A DNA stretch of 64,000 nt from Paraburkholderia monticola (GCF_001580545.1 NZ_LRBG01000003.1:267192-331191), one strand, 5' to 3'. Shown: positions 9,301-19,283, counted from the first letter of the stretch. Notes: generated from the sequence alone by a model not told the origin. Program-made: numbers and translations.

Positions 9301-9359
9301 AACGCCTGGCCAGTCGGTGAGCCCTCGTACCGGGTCGTCACGTTGTCGGTGGTTTGCAT
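6342..9359 (-). CDS. nrdA: Class I ribonucleotide reductase large subunit (R1)
   Basis: 1005 aa. Catalyses reduction of ribonucleoside diphosphates. An ATP-cone regulatory domain lies near the N-terminus (about 38-130, starting YKVIRRNGSVVSFEPSKIA). Active-site cysteines are seen in QLSSCYL, NLCTEIT (with Asn and Glu) and AVCNLGS; the mobile C-terminal pair is in DECEACQ. Odd point: a Gly/Ala linker of about 70 residues separates the catalytic barrel from that tail. The ATG at 9359 has AGGAG 8 nt upstream; an in-frame TTG at 9365 is too close to it. Regulated from the promoter region at 9663-9775. Confidence 0.96.
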   Translation of the reverse strand: MQTTDNVTTRYEGSPTGQAFGQTEGAQALAPQANYADYKVIRRNGSVVSFEPSKIAIAVTKAFLAVNGGQGAASARVRELVEQLTQNVVRALVRSRPNGGTFHIEDIQDQVELALMRGGEHNVARAYVLYREKRNQARAHDEHAEAASTPGLNVTDNGITRPLDMAALRGIIESACANLGDAVSAEPIVAETVKNLYDGVPMSQVYDSAILAARTMIEKDPAYSQATARILLHTIRREILEEEVTQAEMGERYAEYFPQFIKRGIGAGLLDDKLQQFDLKRLGAALDANRDLQFGYLGLQTLYDRYFLHHDGVRIEMPQAFFMRVAMGLSLNEIDREARAIEFYNILSSFDFMSSTPTLFNSGTHRSQLSSCYLTTVDDDLDGIYEALKENALLSKFAGGLGNDWTRVRALGSHIKGTNGKSQGVVPFLKVVNDTAVAVNQGGKRKGAVCAYLESWHLDIEEFLELRKNTGDDRRRTHDMNTANWIPDLFMKRVMEGGDWTLFSPSTCPDLHDKFGAEFETAYTAYEDKVARGEIKLFKKLPAAQLWRKMLGMLFETGHPWITFKDPCNVRSPQQHVGVVHSSNLCTEITLNTSDAEIAVCNLGSVNLVAHLKEQADGTLALDHDKLKRTISVAMRMLDNVIDINYYAVAKARNSNLKHRPVGLGIMGFQDCLHVLRTPYASQEAVEFADRSMEAVCYYAYYASTELAEERGRYSSYRGSLWDRGILPQDSVKLLADARGGYVEVDSSESMDWATLRSRISTYGMRNSNCVAIAPTATISNIIGVSACIEPTYQNLYVKSNLSGEFTVVNDYLVRDLKARGLWDEVMVADLKYFDGTLSRIDRIPADLRAIYATAFEVDPTWLVEAASRRQKWIDQAQSLNIYMAGASGKKLDEIYKLAWLRGLKTTYYLRTMAATHVEKSTVAHGALNAVSSGHDGSGGAGGAAGGFGVGGGAAGGVSGGFQAAAAAAATAAVAVAVEAAPEADGPVCMMRPGDPGFDECEACQ

Positions 9360-9662
9360 GTGCAAAGCTCCTGGTCTTGGAAATGGCGGCGAGTGCCGCG
9401 GATTAAAACGAACGCCGCGCCGCCGCGTGCGCGAGCGATGAGGTGCAGGAAGGCCGGCCAGGCCGGTTGGCGGGATGCAACTGCGAGGAAGCCTGGTTCG
9501 ATTTGATGTCGGTCTTCATCGGGTCGGTCGCGATCACTGGCTGGTCCTTTCCTGAATGCTTCTGGATGCGGCCGGAGATCCCCCACCGACCGCGCCCCAG
9601 GAATTTTTTTCGCTGCCTGGAATGCTTGCGGCGCCGTGCTCGGGGAGCGGGGCGCCGCAGAC

Positions 9663-9705
9663 TTATTCACTGCTTTTCACCTGGTTATGCACATGGTTAT
9701 TCACA
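9663..9705 (+). promoter_or_regulatory. Cluster of DnaA boxes in the nrdA leader
   Basis: TTATTCACT (9663-9671, one mismatch), TTATGCACA (9685-9693) and TTATTCACA (9697-9705); the last two match the E. coli consensus TTATNCACA exactly. They lie about 37-79 nt downstream of the predicted nrdA transcription start. DnaA control of nrdAB is established in E. coli; action here is inferred. Confidence 0.7.
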
Positions 9706-9710
9706 GCACA

Positions 9711-9757
9711 ACACAAGATATAGTGCACAACTCAGCTTTCGGCACCAAGTATAGTGG
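9711..9757 (-). promoter_or_regulatory. Paired NrdR boxes
   Basis: Box 1, ACACAAGATATAGTGC (9711-9726), matches the consensus ACACWATATATWGTGT at 14 of 16 positions. Box 2, GCACCAAGTATAGTGG (9742-9757), matches at 11. Their starts are 31 bp apart, close to three helical turns, as is usual for NrdR pairs. Box 2 covers the -10 element, which suits repression by ATP/dATP-bound NrdR. Confidence 0.85.
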
Positions 9758-9775
9758 AGATTCGAGACAGGTCAA
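9748..9775 (-). promoter_or_regulatory. Predicted sigma70 promoter of nrdA
   Basis: Reverse strand: -35 TTGACC (9770-9775), 16-bp spacer, -10 TATACT (9748-9753). The transcript would start near 9741, giving a leader of about 380 nt. The remainder of the gap (9360-9660 and 9776-9892) holds no gene I can support. Confidence 0.75.
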
Positions 9776-9892
9776 ACCGTTTTATTTTGCTGCCGGAGTC
9801 TTGACTTCTGGCTTACGCGGCGCGTGCAAGCTCCCCGGAGAAGTAGGCTGCGCCTCGTTCTCTGCGAATCACGCAAGGTTGTGCGAAGACGA

Positions 9893-10489
9893 TTACCGCG
9901 TTTCGGAAAACTTGAGATAGGGGAAATACCGACCGTCGAGCGACGTGTCGCGTTGCAGTCGCGGCCATTCGAAATGTGGACCGGGATCGGTCTTGCGACC
10001 GGGCGCGATGTCGGAGTGTCCGGCGAGCGCGTCGATCGGATAGTGCGCCTTCAGTGCGCTCACGAGCGCGGCGAGCGTGCGGTATTGCGCCGCTTCGAAG
10101 GCGGTGGTGTCGCTGCCTTCGAGCTCGATCCCGATCGAGAAATCATTGCAGCGCTCGCGGCCGAAAAAATTCGACGGCCCCGCGTGCCACGCGCGCTCGT
10201 TGCACGACACGAACTGCTCGAGTGCGCCGTCGCGATGGATCACGAAATGCGCGGACACGCGCACGCCGCGCAGATGCGTGTCGTAGTACGGGTGAGCGTC
10301 GCAGTCGAGGGTGTTCTGGAACAGCTCGGCAATCGCAGTGCCGCCGAACTCGTTCGGCGGCAGGCTGATGTTGTGAACGACGATCAGCGTTGGCAGCGCG
10401 CCTGGCGGCCGTGCTTCGAAGTTGGGCGACGGGAGCTTGCGTGCGGCGGCAACCCAACCGCCGGCAGCGACGGTGAACGCGTCGCTCAT
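9893..10489 (-). CDS. ampD: 1,6-anhydro-N-acetylmuramyl-L-alanine amidase AmpD
   Basis: 198 aa, cytoplasmic zinc amidase (Amidase_2 fold) that removes the peptide from anhydromuropeptides during wall recycling; loss of AmpD in other bacteria raises beta-lactamase expression through AmpR. Zinc ligands are visible: His39 in VVHNISLPP, and the His and Asp in LAGHSDIAPGRKTDPG. Also typical are AWHAGPSNF and NDFSIGIELEG. The frame runs further upstream, but I start at the ATG at 10489, which overlaps the stop of the PP0621 gene as ATGA, suggesting coupled translation. Confidence 0.93.
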   Translation of the reverse strand: MSDAFTVAAGGWVAAARKLPSPNFEARPPGALPTLIVVHNISLPPNEFGGTAIAELFQNTLDCDAHPYYDTHLRGVRVSAHFVIHRDGALEQFVSCNERAWHAGPSNFFGRERCNDFSIGIELEGSDTTAFEAAQYRTLAALVSALKAHYPIDALAGHSDIAPGRKTDPGPHFEWPRLQRDTSLDGRYFPYLKFSETR

Positions 10490-10794
10490 CGGGCGTCGCG
10501 CCCGGTCGGACGTGCGCCGTGGCGCTGCGCGTGCGCGGCGCAGCAGAACGTCTGCCCCGCCACACTCACCGAGTCGCTCTTCGGCGCATGCACGCCGCAC
10601 TCGAGGCAGCGAATCATCGGCTCGGCAAGCTGCGGCTGTCCGCTCGGGGAACCCGCGCCACCTTGCGCGGCACCGGCACCGTTTGCGCCACGGGCACCGG
10701 TGCGCTGCGCGCTTTGCGCGTCGTGGCGGCGCAGCGCCTTCACGAGCCATTGACCGACGATGAACAGCAGGATCAGCAAAAAGATTTGTCGCAT
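10486..10794 (-). CDS. PP0621 family protein (small membrane-anchored zinc-ribbon-like protein)
   Basis: 102 aa. One N-terminal membrane helix (IFLLILLFIVGQWLVKAL) is followed by a Gly/Ala/Gln-rich linker and a C-terminal cysteine cluster (CLEC about residue 63, then FCCAAHAQRH), which could bind a metal. Members occur beside ampD in pseudomonads and Burkholderia; function unknown. The last codon overlaps the ampD start (ATGA). Confidence 0.82.
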   Translation of the reverse strand: MRQIFLLILLFIVGQWLVKALRRHDAQSAQRTGARGANGAGAAQGGAGSPSGQPQLAEPMIRCLECGVHAPKSDSVSVAGQTFCCAAHAQRHGARPTGRDAR

Positions 10795-10804
10795 GGAGAC
10801 ACGC

Positions 10805-11731
10805 TCACACTACAGGCCGGTGCAACAGCACCTCGAAAACAAAACGGCTGCCGACGTACGCGAGCAACAGCGCGACGAACGACGCCAGCACCCAGCGCAA
10901 TGCCGCACGGCCGCGCCAGCCGGACACCTTGCGCGCGGTCAGCAGCGCGCCGAACATGACCCACGAAAGAATCGCGAAGACGGTCTTGTGATCGAGGCGC
11001 AGCGCGCGGTCGATCAGCTGCTCGCTGAACAGGATGCCCGACAGAAGCGTCAGCGTGAGCAGCACGAAGCCGGCGCCGATCAGACGGAACAGCAGCTTCT
11101 CGAGCGTGAGCAGCGGCGGCAGCGTATCGAGCCAGCTCGACCACCAGCCGTTGCCCGCCGCCGCGTGCCGCTGCGCGAGACCGCCGCGGCGCATCGCATG
11201 CAAACGCCGCTCGATCGCCAGCATCAGCACCGCGTGCAGCGCCGCGATCGCGAACAGTCCGTAGGCGATGTTCGCGATCAGGAAGTGCAGCTTGAACATC
11301 GGCGCGGCCGCATAGGGCAATACGCGCACGCCGCCGAACGCGAGCGGCAGCAGCGACGCGAAGCACGCGAGCGGCAACACCAGCAGCCGCAAGCCGTCGA
11401 GTGGGAAAAAGAAACTCTCGATCCAGTAGATGCCGGCGCCGAGCCAGAACATCGCCGACAGCGCGAACGCGAAGCCGAACACCATCGCGTTCTGCGGGAA
11501 GATGGTGGTGTGCAGCAGCACGCCGTGAGCGAGCAGCGCGACGAACAGCAGCGCGCGGCCGGGCGCGCTCATGCCGGTGGCCACCGACGCGCCCGCGCTC
11601 GCGGCATGATCGGGCAGCGGCGGCACGCTCTCGAGCAGCGGGCGCACGGCCGCGTGCCGATGCGAGCGCCAGCCGGCCACGGCGAGGCCGCCGTAGAGAA
11701 GCGCAGTGAGGGCATACAGTACAATATCCAT
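10805..11731 (-). CDS. Cytochrome c assembly-like inner-membrane protein (CcsA/YpjD family)
   Basis: 308 aa, polytopic, with about eight hydrophobic helices, e.g. LLFVALLAHGVLLHT, LHFLIANIAYGLFAIAALHAV and FVLLTLTLLSGILFS. It belongs to the CcmC/CcsA/HemX-like group; true CcsA proteins carry haem across the membrane, while the role of YpjD types that sit beside ffh is not settled. Histidines within helices (AHGVLLH, LHFL, ALHAV, LDHKT) could coordinate haem. No good ribosome site before the ATG at 11731. Divergent from ffh, with an 81-bp gap between the starts. Confidence 0.85.
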   Translation of the reverse strand: MDIVLYALTALLYGGLAVAGWRSHRHAAVRPLLESVPPLPDHAASAGASVATGMSAPGRALLFVALLAHGVLLHTTIFPQNAMVFGFAFALSAMFWLGAGIYWIESFFFPLDGLRLLVLPLACFASLLPLAFGGVRVLPYAAAPMFKLHFLIANIAYGLFAIAALHAVLMLAIERRLHAMRRGGLAQRHAAAGNGWWSSWLDTLPPLLTLEKLLFRLIGAGFVLLTLTLLSGILFSEQLIDRALRLDHKTVFAILSWVMFGALLTARKVSGWRGRAALRWVLASFVALLLAYVGSRFVFEVLLHRPVV

Positions 11732-11812
11732 ATTCGAAGTTTACACTAGGCCCCTACTCCGCGACGTCTCGCGCGTCGTGCGCTGCGCGGGCCCCACCGT
11801 TCATCGCTCCCC

Positions 11813-13180
11813 ATGCTCGACAATCTGACTCAACGGATGGCGCGCGTCGTCAAGACGCTGCGCGGCGAAGCCCGGCTCACCGAGGCGAACACTCAGGAAA
11901 TGCTGCGCGAAGTGCGCCTCGCACTGCTCGAGGCCGACGTGGCGCTGCCCGTCGTGCGCGAGTTCATCGCAAAGGTGAAGGAGAAGGCGCTCGGCGAGGA
12001 AGTCATCTCCAGCCTATCGCCGGGTCAGGCGCTCGTCGGCGTCGTGCAGCGCGAGCTGACCGCCGTGATCGGCGGCGACTACGAAGGCAAGGCCTCCGAG
12101 CTCAATCTCGCCGTCACGCCGCCCGCGGTCATCCTGATGGCGGGTCTGCAGGGCGCCGGTAAAACGACCACGGTCGGCAAGCTCGCGAAGCTGTTGCGCG
12201 AGAAGTACAAGAAGAAGGTGCTGACCGTTTCGTGCGACGTCTATCGTCCCGCCGCGATCGCACAGCTGAAAACGGTGACCGAGCAGGTCGGCGCGGACTT
12301 CTTCCCGTCGGAGGCGAACCAGAAGCCGGTCGACATCGCGCGCGCCGCCGTCGACTGGGCGAAGCGCCACTACCACGACGTGCTGCTCGTCGACACGGCC
12401 GGCCGTCTCGGTATCGACGAAGCGATGATGCAGGAAATCGCCGCGCTGCATGCCGAGCTGAAGCCGGCGGAAACGCTGTTCGTCGTCGACGCGATGCTCG
12501 GCCAGGATGCGGTCAATACCGCGAAGGCGTTCAGCGACGCGCTGCCGCTCACCGGTGTCGTGCTCACCAAGCTCGACGGTGATTCGCGCGGTGGCGCGGC
12601 GCTGTCGGTGCGTCACGTGACGGGCAAGCCGGTCAAGTTCGTGGGTGTCGCCGAGAAACTCGATGGCCTCGAAGTGTTCCACCCGGACCGCATGGCGAGC
12701 CGGATTCTCGGCATGGGCGATATCCTCGCGCTCGTCGAGGAAGCGCAGCGCGGCGTCGACGTTCAGGCCGCGCAGAAACTCGCCGACAAGGTCAAGAAAG
12801 GCGGCGACTTCGACCTCAACGATTTTCGCGCGCAGCTTACACAGATGAAGGGCATGGGCGGCCTGTCCTCGCTGATGGACAAGCTGCCCGCGCAGTTCCA
12901 GCAGGCCGCGGCCGGCGCCGACATGAGCCAGGCCGAGAAGCAGATGCGCCGCATGGAAGGCATCATCAACTCGATGACACCGGCCGAGCGCGCCAAGCCC
13001 GAACTGATCAAGGCGACCCGCAAGCGCCGCATCGCCGCGGGTGCGGGCGTGCAGGTGCAGGAAGTCAACCGCATGCTGAACCAGTACGAGCAGATGCGCA
13101 CGATGATGAAGAAGCTCAAGGGCGGCAACCTGCAGAAGATGATGCGTGGCATGAAGGGCATGATGCCCGGCATGCGCTAA
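11813..13180 (+). CDS. ffh: Signal recognition particle protein Ffh (SRP54)
   Basis: 455 aa, full length. Binds 4.5S RNA and signal sequences and docks with FtsY for co-translational membrane targeting. An N-domain four-helix bundle (1-90) is followed by the G domain with GLQGAGKTT, DTAGRLGIDE and TKLDGDSRGGAALS, and then a methionine-rich M domain (about 300-455), whose tail GGNLQKMMRGMKGMMPGM binds signal peptides and RNA. The 4.5S RNA gene itself is not in this window. Confidence 0.97.
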   Translation: MLDNLTQRMARVVKTLRGEARLTEANTQEMLREVRLALLEADVALPVVREFIAKVKEKALGEEVISSLSPGQALVGVVQRELTAVIGGDYEGKASELNLAVTPPAVILMAGLQGAGKTTTVGKLAKLLREKYKKKVLTVSCDVYRPAAIAQLKTVTEQVGADFFPSEANQKPVDIARAAVDWAKRHYHDVLLVDTAGRLGIDEAMMQEIAALHAELKPAETLFVVDAMLGQDAVNTAKAFSDALPLTGVVLTKLDGDSRGGAALSVRHVTGKPVKFVGVAEKLDGLEVFHPDRMASRILGMGDILALVEEAQRGVDVQAAQKLADKVKKGGDFDLNDFRAQLTQMKGMGGLSSLMDKLPAQFQQAAAGADMSQAEKQMRRMEGIINSMTPAERAKPELIKATRKRRIAAGAGVQVQEVNRMLNQYEQMRTMMKKLKGGNLQKMMRGMKGMMPGMR

Positions 13181-13338
13181 GCTTGATGGGAACGGCGCGC
13201 GCCCGCGTCGATGCGCGGCGCGGCTGACTTCGGCAACGTGCGGGTTTATTCTGTAGCGCATTGCCTCGTCCCTCGCCGGAACGCCCCTCGGGATGTTCCC
13301 ACCCACACTATGTATACAGTTACCGTCCGTCAGACGTC

Positions 13339-13890
13339 ATGAACCGCGAAGAAGCCCTCCATATTTTTCAACACTCCGAAGAGATCGTTTCGGCCGCTGA
13401 CGTCAATGCGTCGATCGCCGGCATGGCGGCCGCCATCCGCGACGAGATGAGCGAGGACTTCCCGCTCGTGTTGTCGGTGATGGGTGGCGCCGCGGTGTTC
13501 ACCGGCATGCTGCTGCCGCACCTCGATTTCCCGCTCGAGTTCGACTACATCCACCTGACGCGCTACCGCAACACGACCCAGGGCAGCAACGAGATGCAAT
13601 GGCGCGTCGCGCCGGCCGAGTCGGTCAAGGATCGCGTGGTGCTCGTGCTCGACGACATCCTCGACGAAGGCGAGACGATGGCCGCGATCCGCGACCGCAT
13701 CCTCGCGATGGGCGCGAAGCGGTTCCTGTCGGCGGTACTGTGCGAGAAGATCATCCAGAAGGCGAAGCCACTGCGCCCCGATTACTGCGGTTTCGAAGTG
13801 CCGGACCGGTATGTGTTTGGCTGCGGGATGGACGCGAAGGGCTACTGGCGCAACCTGCCGACCATCCGGGCATTGACCGAGGGTGCGTGA
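13339..13890 (+). CDS. Hypoxanthine-guanine phosphoribosyltransferase-like protein
   Basis: 183 aa. Type I PRTase that should transfer phosphoribosyl from PRPP to a purine base (salvage). The PRPP loop is VVLVLDDILDEGETM, with acidic pair DD; VMGGAAVFTG supplies the pyrophosphate loop; EFDYIHLTRYRNTT is the flexible loop. The upstream frame from 13261 has no family resemblance; the ATG at 13339 starts MNREEALHIFQ, as in relatives, although its ribosome site is weak. Usually labelled hpt in Burkholderia; base specificity is inferred. Confidence 0.88.
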   Translation: MNREEALHIFQHSEEIVSAADVNASIAGMAAAIRDEMSEDFPLVLSVMGGAAVFTGMLLPHLDFPLEFDYIHLTRYRNTTQGSNEMQWRVAPAESVKDRVVLVLDDILDEGETMAAIRDRILAMGAKRFLSAVLCEKIIQKAKPLRPDYCGFEVPDRYVFGCGMDAKGYWRNLPTIRALTEGA

Positions 13891-13923
13891 GCGGCGCATC
13901 CGCCCGCATACCGGCGAAAAAAA

Positions 13924-13948
13924 AGCAGCCTGCATGGCTGCTTTTTTT
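13924..13948. terminator. Bidirectional terminator between the PRTase gene and marC
   Basis: AGCAGCC (13924-13930), 5-nt loop, GGCTGCT (13936-13942), then T6 on the plus strand and an A-run on the other side that serves marC, which converges from the right. Confidence 0.85.
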
Positions 13949-13987
13949 ATGGCTGCGACCGTAGCAATTCGCGCACCCGCTCCGGCG

Positions 13988-14587
13988 TCACAGCTTGTGC
14001 ACGAAAGAGCGGATTCCGCCGAGCATCATCTCGACTGAAATCGCGACCAGCACGAGCCCCATCAACCGCTCGAACGCCGTCATCACCCGTTCGCCGAGCC
14101 ATGCCTGAATGCGCTCGGCGAGCATCAGCACGATCGCGCAGATGACCATGGTGACGGTCAGCGCGCCGACCCACTCGTACATCTTGCCGGGCGCCTGCGA
14201 GGTCAACAGCATGACCGTTGCAAGCGCCGACGGGCCCGCCAGCGCCGGAATCGCCAGCGGCACGATCAGCGGCTCGCCGCCGCGCGCGTCGCCGCCGAAC
14301 GGACCGTCGGGATGCGGAAACACCATGCGCAGCGCGATCAGAAACAGCACGATGCCGCCGCCGATGCGTAACGACTGGTCACTCAGGCTCATCATGCGCA
14401 GAAAGCCCTGCCCGAACACCATGAACACCAGCAGGATCGCAAACGCGATCGCGACCTCGCGAAAGATCACGATCGTGCGACGCTCCGGCGCCACCCCCTT
14501 CAGACAGCTGATGAAGATCGGGATGTTGCCGAGCGGATCGGTGATCAGGATCAGCAGCACGGTCGCGGACAGGAAGGTGTACTCCAC
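13988..14587 (-). CDS. MarC family integral membrane protein
   Basis: 199 aa with six predicted helices (e.g. FLSATVLLILITDPLGNIPIF and VGALTVTMVICAIVLMLAERI). UPF0056/MarC fold; once linked to multiple antibiotic resistance, but that role was not confirmed in E. coli, so function is unknown. Starts with GTG at 14587, preceded by GGAG, 12 bp after the proS stop, so it is probably co-transcribed with proS. Confidence 0.88.
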   Translation of the reverse strand: MEYTFLSATVLLILITDPLGNIPIFISCLKGVAPERRTIVIFREVAIAFAILLVFMVFGQGFLRMMSLSDQSLRIGGGIVLFLIALRMVFPHPDGPFGGDARGGEPLIVPLAIPALAGPSALATVMLLTSQAPGKMYEWVGALTVTMVICAIVLMLAERIQAWLGERVMTAFERLMGLVLVAISVEMMLGGIRSFVHKL

Positions 14588-14599
14588 AGCCCGCTCCGC

Positions 14600-16336
<1,737 letters not shown>

Positions 16337-16638
16337 TCAAAGTGTCCAAAAGCGGCGGCTTCCGGGAGGACCGCCAGAAAAGGTGAAAACATGGGGAAAA
16401 TCGGCACAGATCCGCGACCAGGCCGGCACGGTTCGCCCGACCGACGACGCGTTGTCCCTGCGCGGCGCCGAAACCGCCGCGCACAGCATCTCGCAAGGGA
16501 TAGGGCACGGAAAAACCGACAGGCTACCGCAAACCCGGGCCTGTTGCGGCGAATCGGTCCATTCTTATGCGATTCGGTGCGTCGGGTCCGTTATCTGTTT
16601 ATAATCAAAGCAATTTTAAAGGATTCGAAGGTGGTTGT
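16337..16638 (+). promoter_or_regulatory. Divergent proS/rppH intergenic region with a -10 for rppH
   Basis: A consensus -10 TATAAT sits at 16600-16605, about 34 nt upstream of the rppH start; no good -35 is seen at the usual distance. I cannot point to a clear proS promoter in the rest, and no gene is supported in this stretch. Confidence 0.45.
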
Positions 16639-17397
16639 ATGCTGGATCGTGAAGGCTTTCGCCCGAACGTCGGCATCATCCTCTTGAACGCGCACAACGA
16701 GGTGTTTTGGGGCAAACGGCTCCGTGAACATTCCTGGCAGTTTCCGCAAGGGGGCATCAAATATGGTGAGACCCCCGTGCAAGCGATGTATCGGGAGTTA
16801 CACGAAGAGACCGGGCTGCTTCCTGAGCACGTCAAGGTGATCGGTCGCACGCGCGACTGGTTGCGTTATGAGGTGCCTGACAAGTTCATCAAGCGCGAAG
16901 TACGCGGTCACTACCGCGGCCAGAAACAAATCTGGTTTTTGCTCCGGATGGTAGGACGCGACTGTGACATCTGTCTGCGCGCAACCGACCACCCCGAGTT
17001 CGATGCGTGGCGTTGGAACGAGTACTGGGTGCCGCTCGACTGTGTGATCGAGTTCAAGCGGGATGTGTATCAGTTGGCGCTGACGGAGCTGTCCCGTTTC
17101 ATGCGCCGGCCTGCGCCGCGTGCGGAAAAACCTGGCGGGCATCATGGGTCACGTTATCCCCGGATAGCGTCCTCGATGCAAAGCCCGCCGGATTCCACGG
17201 TAAGCTCGGCGGTCACTACCGTCACTACCGTCACTACCGTGAGTTCGGTCAGCGTCGAAACATCGACGCGTGTGCTGATCGTGCCAGATTGCGGTCCCGG
17301 CTCACGGGACGCGAGCATGAGACCGGAGCGCGAGCGCGAAACGGCCGAAGCCGATGACGCAGTCGCCCCGTTAGTCCAACGAGGCGCGCGCGATTGA
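16639..17397 (+). CDS. rppH: RNA pyrophosphohydrolase RppH with a long C-terminal tail
   Basis: 252 aa. Nudix enzyme that strips pyrophosphate from the 5' end of mRNA and so starts RNase E-dependent decay. The Nudix box runs from [10 protein letters not shown] to RELHEETGL (about residues 41-63); [27 protein letters not shown] and ELSRFMRR are RppH hallmarks. The core ends near residue 160; about 90 further residues are low-complexity, including (VTT)n from three exact 9-bp repeats at 17212-17238. The ATG at 16639 follows AAGGTGG (16628-16634); the upstream frame to 16567 crosses the promoter and is rejected. Confidence 0.93.
   Translation: MLDREGFRPNVGIILLNAHNEVFWGKRLREHSWQFPQGGIKYGETPVQAMYRELHEETGLLPEHVKVIGRTRDWLRYEVPDKFIKREVRGHYRGQKQIWFLLRMVGRDCDICLRATDHPEFDAWRWNEYWVPLDCVIEFKRDVYQLALTELSRFMRRPAPRAEKPGGHHGSRYPRIASSMQSPPDSTVSSAVTTVTTVTTVSSVSVETSTRVLIVPDCGPGSRDASMRPERERETAEADDAVAPLVQRGARD
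17212..17238 (+). repeat. Three tandem copies of a 9-bp unit inside rppH
   Basis: GTCACTACC at 17212-17220, 17221-17229 and 17230-17238, perfect copies that keep frame and encode Val-Thr-Thr. Likely to vary in copy number by slippage. Confidence 0.85.
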
Positions 17398-17473
17398 CCA
17401 TACCGGGCGGCGGCCCACGCCGCCTCTCTCTGGCGCGGCTTTCGGGCCGCGTCCGTCTTTCGAGGGAATCATA

Positions 17474-18031
17474 TTGAAAGCATTTGCACTCGCCGTGGCC
17501 TGCGTCGCCACCGGCGCCCTGCTGGCAGGCTGTTCGAGCGCCGGCAAACCGACCAACAAGGACGACAGCGCATTCACCTATCTGCTGGATCGCAAGAGCA
17601 ACTGGGTTGAAAACAAGGTGGACACGTTACCGCCGCTGCCCACCGACGCGAACCTGCTGCCGTTCGAAGTCTCCGGCAATACGCCGCTGCATTTCGCGAT
17701 CGACCCGAAGTCGGTCAGCGTCGGCACCGACGGCGTCGTGCGTTACACGGTAGTCGTGACGAGCCCGGGCGGCGCGCGCAACGTCAATTACGAGGGCATT
17801 CGCTGCGACACGTATGAATGGCGTCAGTATGCGGGTTTGAACGCCGATCACGACGGGTGGGATGCGACGGTCGCCAACCAGTTTTCGCGCATCGAGAACG
17901 GCGCGCTGAACGCGTACCAGGCCGCGCTGTATCAGGACTATATGTGCGCGAACAAGATTCCGACCGGCACCGCGCAGCACATCGTCGAGAACATCCGCTA
18001 TAAGCGCACGCAGACGTCACAGATTCACTGA
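17474..18031 (+). CDS. CNP1-like family lipoprotein
   Basis: 185 aa from a TTG start with CGAGGGA upstream (17461-17467). Signal peptide with lipobox LLAGC (Cys20), so it should be a lipid-anchored envelope protein. The mature part has LPPLPTDANLLPFEVSG and YVVTSP-type strands, then the conserved YEGIRCDTYEWRQYA, which marks the CNP1-like family. Named after a neisserial/betaproteobacterial cryptic protein; function unknown. Separated from proB by a strong shared terminator. Confidence 0.86.
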   Translation: MKAFALAVACVATGALLAGCSSAGKPTNKDDSAFTYLLDRKSNWVENKVDTLPPLPTDANLLPFEVSGNTPLHFAIDPKSVSVGTDGVVRYTVVVTSPGGARNVNYEGIRCDTYEWRQYAGLNADHDGWDATVANQFSRIENGALNAYQAALYQDYMCANKIPTGTAQHIVENIRYKRTQTSQIH

Positions 18032-18090
18032 AGCCGTTTGCGCGGCGCGCGTCTGGTTCAGGCGCGTTGCTTGTGCATAACGATAAAAAA

Positions 18091-18123
18091 AGCCGTTCCA
18101 GCATGCGCTGGAACGGCTTTTTT
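18091..18123. terminator. Bidirectional terminator between CNP1-like gene and proB
   Basis: Perfect 12-bp stem AGCCGTTCCAGC (18091-18102) / GCTGGAACGGCT (18107-18118) with ATGC loop, T5 on the right and A7 on the left, so it works for both converging genes. Confidence 0.92.
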
Positions 18124-18164
18124 GCTGGCTTTTATTGAGCGCGAGGTGCGCGCCGCCTGAAAGA

Positions 18165-19283
18165 TCAAAGCAGCACGAGATTGTCGCGGTGAATCAGTTC
18201 CGGCTCGAGCATATAACCGAGAACCGACTCGATCTCGCCGCTCGGACGCCGCTGGATCAGCTTGGTTTCCGCGCTGCTGTAGTTCGTCAAACCACGTGCG
18301 ATCTCACGCCCGGAGGCGCTCAGACACGCGATCACCTCGCCGCGCGCAAATGCGCCCTGCACGCCGACTATGCCGATTGGCAGCAGGCTCTTGCCGCCCG
18401 CGGTTAGCTTTTCCACCGCACCGTCGTCGATCACGACGTGGCCGCGCACCTGCAGGTGATCGGCCATCCACTGCTTGCGCGCCGCCATGCGAGCGGTACG
18501 CGCGATCAGCTGGGTGCCGATCGCCTCGCCCGCTGCGAGCCGCAGCAGCACGTCTGCTTCGCGCCCACTCGCGATCACTGTATCGGCGCCGCTGTGGGCC
18601 GCACGTTTGGCAGCAAGAATCTTGGTCAGCATGCCGCCGCGACCGAGGCTCGAGCCCGCGCCGCCCGCCATCGCCTCGAGTTCCGGAGCGCCGGCGTCGG
18701 CCTGCTGGACCAGCGTCGCGTTCGGGTCCTTGCGCGGATCGGCGGTGAAGAGACCTTGCTGGTCCGTCAGAATTATCAGCGCGTCACCTTCGATCAGATT
18801 GGCGACCAGCGCGCCGAGCGTGTCGTTGTCGCCGAACTTGATTTCGTCGGTAACGACCGTGTCGTTCTCGTTGATGATCGGTACGACGCCGAGCCGCAGC
18901 AGCGTGAGCAGCGTGGAGCGCGCGTTCAGATAGCGCTCGCGATCGGCAAGGTCGGCATGGGTAAGCAGGATCTGCGCAGTCTGGATCGAATGCTCCGCGA
19001 AACGGCTTTCGTACACCTGCGCGAGGCCCATCTGACCGACCGCCGCGGCCGCCTGCAATTCATCGATTTCGCGCGGCCGCTTCGTCCAGCCGAGCCGCTG
19101 CATGCCTTCGGCGATCGCGCCCGAGCTGACCAGCACCACCTCTTTGCCCTGCGCGCGCAGCGCGGCAATCTGCGCGGCCCAGCGGCCGATAGCCGCATGA
19201 TCGAGGCCCCGCCCGTCGTTCGTGACGAGGCTCGAGCCGACTTTGACAACCAATCGCCGTGAATCTGCGATGACGGAACGCAT
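18165..19283 (-). CDS. proB: Glutamate 5-kinase
   Basis: 372 aa. First step of proline synthesis: phosphorylates glutamate to gamma-glutamyl phosphate, normally feedback-inhibited by proline. Amino-acid-kinase domain (about 1-255) with [30 protein letters not shown] and [12 protein letters not shown]; a C-terminal PUA domain (about 275-372) is present. The ATG at 19283 starts [12 protein letters not shown], after GGAG about 10 nt upstream; the longer frame to 19325 has no homology. Lies 69 bp after obgE, probably in the same transcript, as is common in betaproteobacteria. Confidence 0.95.
   Translation of the reverse strand: MRSVIADSRRLVVKVGSSLVTNDGRGLDHAAIGRWAAQIAALRAQGKEVVLVSSGAIAEGMQRLGWTKRPREIDELQAAAAVGQMGLAQVYESRFAEHSIQTAQILLTHADLADRERYLNARSTLLTLLRLGVVPIINENDTVVTDEIKFGDNDTLGALVANLIEGDALIILTDQQGLFTADPRKDPNATLVQQADAGAPELEAMAGGAGSSLGRGGMLTKILAAKRAAHSGADTVIASGREADVLLRLAAGEAIGTQLIARTARMAARKQWMADHLQVRGHVVIDDGAVEKLTAGGKSLLPIGIVGVQGAFARGEVIACLSASGREIARGLTNYSSAETKLIQRRPSGEIESVLGYMLEPELIHRDNLVLL

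Noticed and set aside
6069..9320. A 1083-codon open frame on the plus strand
   Set aside because: Antisense shadow of nrdA, with the same biased composition.
9636..9920. 94-codon plus-strand frame at the nrdA promoter
   Set aside because: It overlaps the DnaA/NrdR boxes and the nrdA promoter and has no homology.
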